Source: Chloroflexi bacterium UBA4733 (GTDB taxonomy: Bacteria; Chloroflexota; UBA4733). From it: 14,803 nucleotides of DNA. The translations under genes and the position numbers were made by a program. The DNA lies in contig DHIZ01000341.1 in assembly GCA_002404055.1 (NCBI GenBank), forward strand, positions 1 to 14,803, written 5' to 3'. The notes beneath the pieces were generated by a model. It saw only the letters and a program-made list of their open reading frames with translations, did not search any database and was not told where the DNA came from. Positions 1-5,157 of the stretch are shown here, in pieces. Position 1 is the first letter of the stretch, and the number at the start of each line of letters is the position of its first letter.

Positions 1-20
1 AAGATGTGTATAAGAGACAG
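1..20. other. Tn5/Nextera mosaic-end adapter remnant
   Basis: Bases 2-20 are an exact match to the 19-bp Tn5 mosaic end used in Nextera tagmentation libraries (AGATGTGTATAAGAGACAG), with one extra base before it. It is joined directly to the inside of a CRISPR repeat, so the repeat is cut at its 13th base. This is library adapter left at a contig end rather than genomic DNA. A native Tn5 end is unlikely, because no transposase or other IS sequence follows. Confidence 0.95.
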
Positions 21-479
21 CGAGAGGGTCGGTGAGGATTGAAACCTCTTGCCCCGGCGGAAACGGCGTCGGGACCTAGTGTTGCACCGGCCCGAGAGGG
101 TCGGTGAGGATTGAAACTGTACCGGCATCCTTGCGCCGTGCCGGGCATCGCTTGTTGCACCGGCCCGAGAGGGTCGGTGAGGATTGAAACACTCTGGTAG
201 GGCCATTGCACGTTGGCAATGCTGGGTTGCACCGGCCCGAGAGGGTCGGTGAGGATTGAAACGTGACCGAGTTCGGCATTGCCGGCCAGCAGGCGAGTTG
301 CACCGGCCCGAGAGGGTCGGTGAGGATTGAAACACCACGCGGCAGCCCAACGCCGCCGCTCTCCTCGCGTTGCACCGGCCCGAGAGGGTCGGTGAGGATT
401 GAAACGAACCGGCAGGTTGCAGGTTCTAGTGAGTAAAGCTAGGTTGCACCGGCCCGAGAGGGTCGGTGAGGATTGAAAC
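21..479 (+). CRISPR. CRISPR array 1, 37-bp repeat ending ATTGAAAC (one partial and six full repeats)
   Basis: A partial repeat (21-45) and six identical 37-bp repeats (81-117, 154-190, 226-262, 297-333, 369-405, 443-479) enclose six unique spacers of 34 to 37 bp. The repeat runs from GTTGCACC to GATTGAAAC. It can fold with arms CCGGCCC and GGGTCGG around a GAGA (GNRA) loop, with one G-U pair. The ATTGAAAC end is typical of type I (non-E) and type III systems, which use it as the crRNA 5-prime handle. No matching cas genes are in the window, so the subtype is not fixed. Strand is taken from that end motif. The left end is lost to the contig edge and adapter. The right end stops abruptly at a cas1e reading frame, with no degenerate last repeat. 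Confidence 0.97.
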
Positions 480-791
480 GTGTACGACATCGCCGACCTC
501 TACAAAGTTGTCGTCACCATTCCCATCGCCTTTGGGGAGGTCGCTGCCGGGGAAGGCGACATCGCGGGCCGGGTACGACGGGCCTGCCGCGACGCCTTCA
601 AAGAGCAGCGGATTCTCGAGCGCATTATCCCAGACATTGATCGTGTCCTGGGCGAGGACGAACCCGACGAGGCGGTAACTGCTACCGAGTTCGACGCGCA
701 CGATGCGTTACCCAGCGGTCTCTGGGAACCCGACGGTGTCGCGGTGGAAGGTGGCGTCAACTATGCCGACATGGTGGAAGGGCAGGTGTGA
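480..791 (+). pseudogene. cas1e: Cas1 of type I-E, C-terminal 103 residues only
   Basis: The open frame begins directly after the last array-1 repeat with VYDIADLYK. This matches the conserved Cas1e stretch carrying the two late metal-binding aspartates (D218 and D221 in E. coli Cas1). The following segment RVRRACRDAFKEQRILERII PDI is the usual helical C-terminal part. The stop overlaps the GTG of cas2e (GTGTGA), as is common for I-E cas1-cas2 pairs. About two thirds of the protein, including the catalytic Glu and His, is missing, so this piece cannot integrate spacers. There is no start codon or ribosome-binding site, because the upstream side is CRISPR repeat. Either a true rearrangement removed the 5-prime part, or two loci were joined in assembly. 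Confidence 0.9.
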
Positions 792-1073
792 CGATGGTGG
801 TCATCATCCTTGAAAAGGTACCGGTCCGCCTTCGCGGTGAATTGACTCGCTGGCTGTTGGAACTTAAGGCCGGCGTCTTCGTCGGCAAGGTCTCGGCGAT
901 GGTCCGTGATAAGTTGTGGCAACGCGTCTGTGAGGGGGACGAAGGGCGGAGGTGCGCTCATGGCTCACAGCATGGATACCGAGCAGGGCTTTGCATTTCG
1001 CTTCTGGGGTACCACCAGCCGCCATATCGTAGACTTTGACGGTCTCCTGCTCGTCCAGCACCCACGGGACTAG
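788..1073 (+). pseudogene. cas2e: Cas2 of type I-E with a one-base frameshift
   Basis: Cas2e is the small partner of Cas1 in the spacer-acquisition complex. The first frame reads MVVIILEKVPVRLRGELTRW and continues into LLELKAGVFVGKVSAMVRDKLW, the standard Cas2e N-terminal half. At the run of five Gs (934-938) the family sequence moves to another frame, which then gives KGGGALMAHSMDTEQGFAFR and ends IVDFDGLLLVQHPRD before TAG at 1071. With four Gs instead of five, one frame of about 94 codons would cover the whole gene, the usual Cas2e length. GTG at 788 overlaps the cas1e stop, and ATG at 794 is an alternative start. The extra G may be a sequencing or assembly error or a real loss-of-function change. 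Confidence 0.92.
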
Positions 1074-1142
1074 AACTGCATCCCCTCCCTTTAATTCTGC
1101 TATGCTTGTCGGCGAGGACGGGTTTTCGGGCGAGATTTCAGT
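1074..1142 (+). promoter_or_regulatory. Probable leader of the type I-E array
   Basis: These 69 bases lie between the cas2e stop and the first I-E repeat, the normal place for a leader that carries the array promoter and the integration signals. The stretch contains TTTAATTCTGCTATGCTTG, somewhat richer in A and T than its surroundings. I do not see a clear -35/-10 pair. The assignment rests on position, and on the fact that the degenerate repeat is at the other end of the array. Confidence 0.55.
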
Positions 1143-1293
1143 ATCGTCCCCACGCACGTGGGGGTGAACCGAGTTGTGCGAGTCGCTACGTGGCCACTCC
1201 TTCATCGTCCCCACGCACGTGGGGGTGAACCGATACTACGGAAAAGGCATCTTTCCTAAGAGCGATCGTCCCCACGCACGTGGGGGTGAACCG
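1143..1293 (+). CRISPR. Type I-E CRISPR array, leader-proximal part (three repeats)
   Basis: Three identical repeats (1143-1171, 1204-1232, 1265-1293) are separated by two 32-bp spacers, giving the 61-bp period of type I-E. The repeat starts ATCGTCCCC and ends GTGAACCG. A short stem (CCCCAC/GTGGGG, loop GCAC) lies in the middle. The array sits just downstream of cas1e-cas2e, which fits the subtype. All three repeats end in G, unlike most of those in the distal part. After the third repeat the 61-bp periodicity stops, and phage-like coding DNA begins at the exact repeat edge. Confidence 0.96.
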
Positions 1294-1712
1294 TACTGTG
1301 TACGTACACCACGGTAAACTACTAAATCCTCTGGTGTACTCGACGTTGCTAATGCAGTGTCAATAAGACTCGTTAGTTGACGCGTTGACTCTACTTCTGT
1401 TACACCTGTAGGAGCTCCAGACATATGACGTAAAAACTTTGCAAGCGGTTGAAAAAACTCAGGTTTTTGATACTCTTTTATTGCTTCTACTTCACCAGGA
1501 ACAAGTGCTTGTGCCCACTTCTCATACACTTGTTTCGTGTATTGATCGAAAACCTCGTACTTCTCTTTTGCAAAGTCACGCTCAGCTTGGGTAGGTTGAA
1601 TCGCGCTGCCTCCTCCAGAACCAAACCGTCCGTGGCTATCTCGTGGTTGTCCTGGCGCATAGAATTGCTGAGACTCCTGTACAGTTACCGGTACAAATAT
1701 AAGATGTGGCAC
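1294..1712 (-). pseudogene. Phage-type protein, N-terminal part, possible ADP-ribosyltransferase or head protein
   Basis: Reading leftward from GTG 1712 the frame carries about 139 residues before it runs into the CRISPR repeat. The early segment GQPRDSHGRFGSGGG is typical of phage structural proteins (portal or head-morphogenesis type). The end, DLVVYRGVRTQY, resembles the start of the ART fold seen in ADP-ribosyltransferase domains of phage Mu F-like proteins. Lys- and Glu-rich helical sequence lies between. Codon use is AT-rich, unlike the flanking genes. The ART catalytic half would lie beyond the break and is absent. The spacing AAAGG to GTG supports the start moderately. The function remains a guess from two short motifs. 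Confidence 0.55.
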
Positions 1713-1787
1713 AAAGGTGCCTTTCTCTATTTATATCTCATGTGGAAAAACGATGGTACCACCACTTGCTAGTATAGCATCTAGTTC

Positions 1788-1952
1788 TTATTCGTTTGGG
1801 ATAAGAACTGTACCACCTTTTGCCTTTATATCAGCATCTTCTTTTATGAGTTGTGCTCGTAATGCTGCAAGTTCTGGGGTATCGGGTATTGCAGGCTTAC
1901 TCTTCCTATCAACCTCTAGTAATAATCGAATAACATCATCTGAATGAATCAT
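1788..1952 (-). CDS. Small phage-like protein, 54 aa, unknown function
   Basis: The frame starts at ATG 1952, which overlaps the stop of the preceding frame (TAATG), a sign of translational coupling. It encodes MIHSDDVIRLLLEVDRKSKP and ends GGTVLIPNE at TAA 1788-1790. Past that stop the same frame continues for 18 codons with a similar motif (ASGGTIVFPHEI) to a second TAA. This suggests either an internal repeat whose reading has been shortened or chance. It lies between two truncated phage-like frames on the same strand. I recognise no family. Confidence 0.45.
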   Translation of the reverse strand: MIHSDDVIRLLLEVDRKSKPAIPDTPELAALRAQLIKEDADIKAKGGTVLIPNE

Positions 1953-2017
1953 TATTTACCCTTTGCTACGAAATCATTCCAAGCGGACTGATTATGAATT
2001 GTCAAGTTCTTCCCTAC
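1952..2017 (-). pseudogene. C-terminal 21 residues of a truncated phage-like gene
   Basis: The codons immediately left of the repeat at 2018 read VGKNLTIHNQSAWNDFVAKG and then K and TAA, with the stop overlapping the ATG of the next small gene (TAATG). The tight overlap and shared AT-rich composition support real coding sequence. The rest of the gene is missing because the CRISPR repeat begins at its first visible codon. No function can be assigned. Confidence 0.4.
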
Positions 2018-2230
2018 ATCGTCCCCACGCACGTGGGGGTGAACCAGTATGCCACATGACTACAATGCAAGTACCTACATCGTCCCCACGCACGTGGGGG
2101 TGAACCAGAGCGTCTCCCGCAAGTATGACGCCGAGCCAGTATCGTCCCCACGCACGTGGGGGTGAACCTAAAGCTCTTGGAGGAAGCCTCATGTCGTTGA
2201 GATCCTCCCCACGCACGTGGGGGTGGACCG
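2018..2230 (+). CRISPR. Type I-E CRISPR array, distal part (four repeats, last one degenerate)
   Basis: Repeats at 2018-2046, 2079-2107, 2141-2169 and 2202-2230 share the 28-base core of the leader-proximal repeats, with 32 to 33-bp spacers. The last base of the 29 is A, A, T and G here, while it is G in all three leader-proximal copies. The final repeat has two substitutions (ATCC for ATCG near its start and TGGACC for TGAACC near its end), as expected for the terminal, leader-distal repeat. Immediately after it, a truncated acetyltransferase frame begins. Confidence 0.95.
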
Positions 2231-2231
2231 C

Positions 2232-2603
2232 GTCGAATGGCAGCTTCTGGTGGCCAAGCAGGCCGGCCGGATCGTTGGCACGGTTCAGCGCCACCTGGCG
2301 GCGAAGCCCAACGCGCGACACCGCGCCGAAGTCGCCAAGTTGCTCGTCCACCCGGACGTACAGCGGCGGGGCATCGGTCGCCGCCTGATGCTGAAGGTGG
2401 AACAAGCGGCCCGCCGCGAGCAGCGATCACTGCTCGTGCTCGATACCCGCCTGGGTGATGGGTCAAATGACCTCTGTCACGCTCTTGGCTATTCGGAGTG
2501 CGGCCGTATCCCCGGTTATGCCCGTTCGGCCAGCGGCCGCCTGGATACCACCGTCCTTTTCTACAAGAGTCTGGACAGCGTGGCAAGGATATCCTCTTGC
2601 TGA
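2232..2603 (+). pseudogene. GNAT acetyltransferase, N-terminally truncated (copy 1)
   Basis: The frame gives VEWQLLVAKQAGRIVGTVQ, then VAKLLVHPDVQRRGIGRRLM, the acetyl-CoA binding motif A of GNAT enzymes (Q/RRxGxG/A). It ends with LDTRLGDGSNDLCHALGYSE and a strand-rich C-terminus to TGA at 2601. The N-terminal helices and first strands (about 50-60 residues in usual GNATs) are missing, because the degenerate CRISPR repeat occupies their place. A GTG at 2217 lies inside the repeat and could allow translation of a short form, but it would not make a full fold. A close paralogous fragment lies at 4115-4376. The substrate cannot be told. Confidence 0.8.
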
Positions 2604-2626
2604 CCAATGCACTCAGCAAGAGGATA
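2590..2626. terminator. Hairpin at the GNAT stop, probable transcription terminator
   Basis: The arms TATCCTCTTGCTGA (2590-2603) and TCAGCAAGAGGATA (2613-2626) are perfectly complementary over 14 bp with a 9-base loop. The first arm includes the GNAT stop codon. It lies between two convergent genes (GNAT plus, 77-aa gene minus) and is symmetrical, so it could end transcription from both sides. There is no strong T tract, so its efficiency is uncertain. Confidence 0.65.
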
Positions 2627-2662
2627 CGCCGTATGCTCACTCACATGGTTGGGCCTTGGCGG

Positions 2663-2896
2663 TTATCGAGCCGTCACTTCCTGATCCCGTGGCACCCGGA
2701 GCAGTCCCGGATTAGTGCGGGCGTTGCTCCGAATAGTAGCGCGCCGCCCGCCGCCCGGTGGGGCCAGGTCATAGCCCTTCCGATGCGCCCCCCGTTCGCG
2801 AAGGTGCTGAAGCATCTCCTGGGTCTCTTCTAGGTGCTCCCGGTCAATCTGCGCGTTGCGGGCCAGTATTTCGTCTAAATCAAGCGGTTCGGGCAT
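2663..2896 (-). CDS. Conserved-looking hypothetical protein, 77 aa, third in the protease operon
   Basis: The start ATG at 2896 has a strong ribosome-binding site (AAGGAGG, 7 bases away). It begins 17 bases after the stop of the serine protease gene, so it is very likely co-transcribed with it. The protein is charged and helical in its first half (MPEPLDLDEILARNAQIDRE), followed by a basic, Gly/Pro-containing tail (RKGYDLAPPGGGRRA). There is no signal peptide or membrane segment. I do not recognise a named domain. Its role could be linked to the protease, for example as an adaptor or substrate, but nothing in the sequence proves that. It is intact, in contrast to the two upstream genes. Confidence 0.7.
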   Translation of the reverse strand: MPEPLDLDEILARNAQIDREHLEETQEMLQHLRERGAHRKGYDLAPPGGGRRATIRSNARTNPGLLRVPRDQEVTAR

Positions 2897-2913
2897 GGCA
2901 CTACCTCCTTAAC

Positions 2914-3810
2914 CTACATGTATGGTCCGAATTGACCTACAGTATGCAGCATGCCGGCATGTTGCAGCTTCACCATATAGTCGGAGAGTAAAGCGTCGTA
3001 CTCCTTGACCTTCTCGTGACGAATGACATTGCCTTTCAGTTCCAGATCATCAATCAGTAGGTTTAGGTCATTCTGCAAGACGGCCATCGAGATACCGTAA
3101 CCGTGGCTGTGCCACCGTTCAGTATCGTTGAGTGTTCGCGCGATGTCTTCCGCTCTCTCCTGTCGCATCTTAGCGGTAACTTTCCGCTTGCGCGTCTGCG
3201 TTGTCACCCAGTTCTTGAATTTATACTTAACCAGCCATTCTTTGAGGAGGGCGACTGAGAGTTCACGTGCCTATTCATAGGCGTAGAGTTCAGCTTGATC
3301 GAAGCCCTGAATCATCAATAGAACCTCCGGCTCCGTCAATTCTCCTGTCTTCGCCTTAGCAAGCAGACGTTCCCATTGTACCAGATAGCCGAGAGCAGGC
3401 ACTGGCCGGCCCCTGGCGCTTTGAACCTGGGGGTCGATGGGACCGAGTCGAGAATAGTAGTCCATATAGATATCGTCCCCGGACATGGCCAGGACCGTGC
3501 CGGCCGAGAACGCGTGGTTTGGGATGATGAATCCAACATGGCCGTAATGGTGCCGAATCGTATCCACGATCCTGTGAACGGGTTCGAGGTAGCCACCGTC
3601 GGTCGTGAGTAGCACAACCAGGCGATCTCGCTGCTGATTCCGCACGCGTAGAGCTTCGATCATGACCCGGATGAGATCATCAATACCGTAAAGGAGGGTA
3701 CCTACGATGCACAGAGCGTCAGCATCAAACGCCTTTTCTATCGCCAAGATTCGCTCGTCGAGTTGCTGTTCAACGAACCCATCGGCGCTCGTCGGCACCA
3801 GATTGGCCAT
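2914..3810 (-). pseudogene. SDH-family Clp-fold serine protease interrupted by one in-frame TAG
   Basis: From ATG 3810 the frame encodes 179 residues with Clp/crotonase-fold features: TTDGGYLEP (69-77), the nucleophile-like segment PNHAFSAGTVLAMSGD (about 97-111, Ser102) and YYSRLGPIDPQ (118-128). This is the pattern of the SDH_sah/SppA-like serine proteinase family. At codon 180 there is TAG (3271-3273). The same frame then continues without a stop for 118 codons (ARELSVALLKEWLVKYKFKN, then RWHSHGYGISMAVLQ) to 2914, which matches the family's C-terminal region. One C-to-T change of CAG would produce this. It is either a nonsense pseudogene, a sequencing error or a readthrough site. An internal GTG at 3207 could start a short product. 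The gene is second in a minus-strand set with a KGG-type gene upstream. Confidence 0.85.
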
Positions 3811-3848
3811 TCGCTACCTGCCTTACTGCGCCACCGGGCCTCAGCTGC

Positions 3849-4075
3849 CTAATGGGTGATCTCGCTACGCCGCTCTGCACTCAGTCTCGTGGCACGGGCA
3901 GGCCCGCCCTTCTGGCCCCCAATCGACCGAGTGTCGCCGCGTGGGGATTCTTCTCCGGCTTGCTAGACTTCGGTATATCGCCAATTGCATCACCCACGAC
4001 ACGCGACCCCGGGGTATTGATGTCGTAGGACCGCTCTTGGTTGTTTGACCGTTCAGGCACCCTGATACTATGCAT
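3849..4075 (-). pseudogene. KGG-motif small protein with frameshift and early TAG
   Basis: Reading from ATG 4075 (or GTG 4060) the frame gives RSYDINTPGSRVVGDAIGDI, then KPEKNPHAATLGRLG. At the run of five Cs on the plus strand (3916-3920) the family sequence shifts frame. One extra base restores GGQKGGPARATRLSAERRSE, the basic motif found in many small bacterial KGG-type proteins. The expected ending (AAEARW) is also present, but after a TAG at 3849-3851, where the family usually has a lysine. As sequenced, the protein ends out of frame at TGA near 3881. It lies 38 bases upstream of the protease gene and would be co-transcribed with it. The family's function is not settled; a nucleic-acid-binding role is only a guess from the charge. 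Confidence 0.65.
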
Positions 4076-4095
4076 GATATAGCAACTCTTGTCAA
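4065..4095 (-). promoter_or_regulatory. Possible promoter of the KGG-protease operon
   Basis: On the minus strand TTGACA (4095-4090) is a perfect -35 box. TAGTAT (4070-4065) follows after 19 bp as a possible -10; a 17-bp alternative is CATAGT. The transcript would start close to the GTG at 4060, so that codon could be the true start with almost no leader, in which case ATG 4075 would lie upstream of transcription. The 19-bp spacing weakens the call. Confidence 0.4.
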
Positions 4096-4114
4096 GTACC
4101 CCGTCCATTGCGTG

Positions 4115-4376
4115 CCGGACGTGCGGCTCCTGATAGCCGAGCAGGCTAGCCGGATTGTTGGTACGGTCCAACTCCACCTGGCGGCGCGGTCCAACGCCCG
4201 GCACCGCGCCGAAGTCGCCAAGTTGCTCGTCCACCCGGACGTACAGCGGCGGAGCATCGGTCGCCGCCTGATGCTGGCGGTGGAACAAGCGGCCCGCCTC
4301 GAGCAGCGATCGCTGCTGGCGCTCGACATGCGCCTGGGTGATGGGGCAAATGCCTTCTATTGCGCTCCTGGCATTG
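4115..4376 (+). pseudogene. GNAT acetyltransferase core fragment (copy 2)
   Basis: The frame reads PDVRLLIAEQASRIVGTVQL, then the same motif-A core as copy 1 (AKLLVHPDVQRRSIGRRLML) and LDMRLGDGANAFYCAPG. Over about 260 bases it is clearly homologous to 2232-2490, including an identical run of roughly 50 bases around 4200-4250. The N-terminus is lost at about the same position as in copy 1, and the C-terminal strands after the LGY-equivalent (here PGI) are replaced by other sequence. Both ends are therefore missing and no active enzyme is expected. The upstream ATG 4070 gives an open frame, but its first 15 residues do not look like a GNAT. Confidence 0.75.
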
Positions 4377-4424
4377 CGGGGCAAACCCCGATCCCGTGGG
4401 CGCGTGATGTGACACTTTATCCCT

Positions 4425-4507
4425 TCACGGTTCCAGGCGGATGGGTGACCGGTACAGGTTCAGTCGGCCAACGGTGAGTAGTGCCGTGCATGAGTCGCGC
4501 AACAATG
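4425..4507 (-). pseudogene. C-terminal fragment of a paralogue of the 7110-7421 gene
   Basis: On the minus strand the codons read LLRDSCTALLTVGRLNLYRS and end PIRLEP plus TGA. The intact gene at 7110-7421 ends LLRDLRTALPTINRLNLYGP and then PICLEP plus TGA. About 65 of 79 aligned bases agree, and the stop position is conserved. The fragment stops exactly at the lone CRISPR repeat at 4508. Weaker similarity continues into the 3-prime flank (4384-4424 against 7069-7111). Confidence 0.75.
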
Positions 4508-4542
4508 TGCACCGGCCCGAGAGGGTCGGTGAGGATTGAAAC
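4508..4542 (+). repeat. Lone copy of the array-1 CRISPR repeat (35 of 37 bases)
   Basis: The bases from TGCACCGG to GATTGAAAC are identical to the last 35 bases of the array-1 repeat. The first two bases differ (TG instead of GT). No second repeat lies within a spacer length on either side. Both flanks are truncated gene fragments: the tail of a 7110-type gene on the left, and the 3-prime region of an SDR fragment on the right. It may be a relic of a collapsed array or a recombination scar. Confidence 0.9.
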
Positions 4543-4571
4543 CATGTGGTGGCCCTTGTATGGCGATACGC

Positions 4572-4853
4572 TTACTGCTCGCTCCGCACGCCGGCTCCGC
4601 CGGCTCCGCCGGCCCAGGCGCCCAGTGCCATGTAGCCCCCGTCGACGCAGACGTATTCGCCTGTCATAAAGGAAGCCGTATCACCGGTGAGGAAGAGGAC
4701 GACGTTGGCGATGTCCTCACCCGTGCCGATGCGACCGAGCGGGTGGCTCCGGCCATAGCGGGCGAGCGCCGCATCCATCCCCTCCGGTTCCCGCGCCGCG
4801 CTGCGGCGGACCATCTCCGTATCGGGGTAGGTATCCTCGAAGGTGACCCCATC
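4572..4853 (-). pseudogene. SDR dehydrogenase, C-terminal fragment
   Basis: The minus-strand frame contains EDTYPDTEMVRR, then SHPLGRIGTGEDIANVVLFL and TGEYVCVDGGYMALG, the characteristic C-terminal third of classical short-chain dehydrogenases. The NAD-binding GxxxGxG, NNAG and YxxxK parts are absent. The frame simply meets the stop codon of the antitoxin gene at 4852. The very end (AWAGGAGGAGVRSEQ) comes from a GCCGGCTCC tandem and is probably not native. No function is expected. It shares no obvious close identity with the SDR at 12643-13460. Confidence 0.75.
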
Positions 4854-5157
4854 ACGAGGCCCGGCGCTCCTGATTGCGGAGCCATTCGAGCGCAATCATC
4901 CGCAATAGTGTGGATTTTCGGATTCCGCGCTGTTGCGCATAGGTGGCGAGCTGCCGGTCTGCAGCCTTATCAAAACGTACCTGGGTGATTTCAGAAAGCG
5001 GCGCGGTCACCTCCGCCGCGATCTGCGCCTTGCCTGGCTCCAGGGCTGAGAGGTAGTCCGTAAAGGTGTGAGTATCCCAGAATTCGGCCAGATCTTCCCG
5101 GCTCCGGAAGGTGGGGAGATGGCGCGGCGCCATGGTTGTATCGTCATGTTCGCTCAT
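4852..5157 (-). CDS. CopG/BrnA-type ribbon-helix-helix antitoxin
   Basis: The 101-aa protein has the CopG-antitoxin signature LPTFRSREDLAEFWDTHTFT in its first 35 residues. A ribbon-helix-helix DNA-binding domain follows (ITQVRFDKAADRQLATYAQQ, then GIRKSTLLRMIALEWL). It would neutralise the toxin encoded just upstream and repress the operon promoter, as in BrnT/BrnA systems. Its ATG overlaps the toxin stop (ATGA), so translation is coupled. The length is normal for the family. It ends cleanly, although the next sequence is a dehydrogenase fragment. The RHH assignment is firm; the exact subfamily name is less so. Confidence 0.85.
   Translation of the reverse strand: MSEHDDTTMAPRHLPTFRSREDLAEFWDTHTFTDYLSALEPGKAQIAAEVTAPLSEITQVRFDKAADRQLATYAQQRGIRKSTLLRMIALEWLRNQERRAS

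Larger units (their letters stand above)
1294..2017 (-). mobile_element. Phage-like DNA segment lying exactly between two I-E repeats
   Basis: This 724-bp stretch replaces a normal 32-bp spacer between the repeats at 1265-1293 and 2018-2046. It is clearly AT-richer than the surroundings (for example 22 G or C in the 60 bases 1801-1860). It holds three minus-strand reading frames in phage-operon style: the tail of one gene cut by the left edge of repeat 2018, a small overlapping gene, and the front of another gene cut by repeat 1293. No terminal inverted repeats, target duplication or transposase are visible. It may be real foreign DNA or an assembly bridge between two spacers that match the same phage. 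Confidence 0.7.

Noticed and set aside
191..368. Array-1 spacers matching other parts of this window (self-targeting)
   Set aside because: By eye I found only short chance overlaps, such as part of CATTGCCGGC near 8080; none approaches full spacer length.
864..1214. Minus-strand open frame across the cas2e end and I-E repeats
   Set aside because: It runs through CRISPR repeats and opposite cas2e. GC-rich repeats produce long open frames with the typical SPPRAWGR/VHPHVRG translations, which are a known artefact.
1294..2017. Insertion sequence or transposon between repeats
   Set aside because: No transposase, terminal inverted repeats or target-site duplication is visible; the frames look like phage structural genes.
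2014..2640. Long minus-strand frame of 208 codons over the array and GNAT
   Set aside because: It contains translated CRISPR repeats and the antisense of GNAT; there is no family resemblance.
2914..4075. Genome-wide reassignment of TAG to an amino acid
   Set aside because: TAG ends cas2e, the larger Uma2, the glycosyltransferase and the ferritin at the expected family lengths, so TAG works as a stop here.
4590..4616. GCCGGCTCC tandem (two to three units) as a regulatory repeat
   Set aside because: It is short and lies at the end of a dead SDR fragment; simple slippage explains it.
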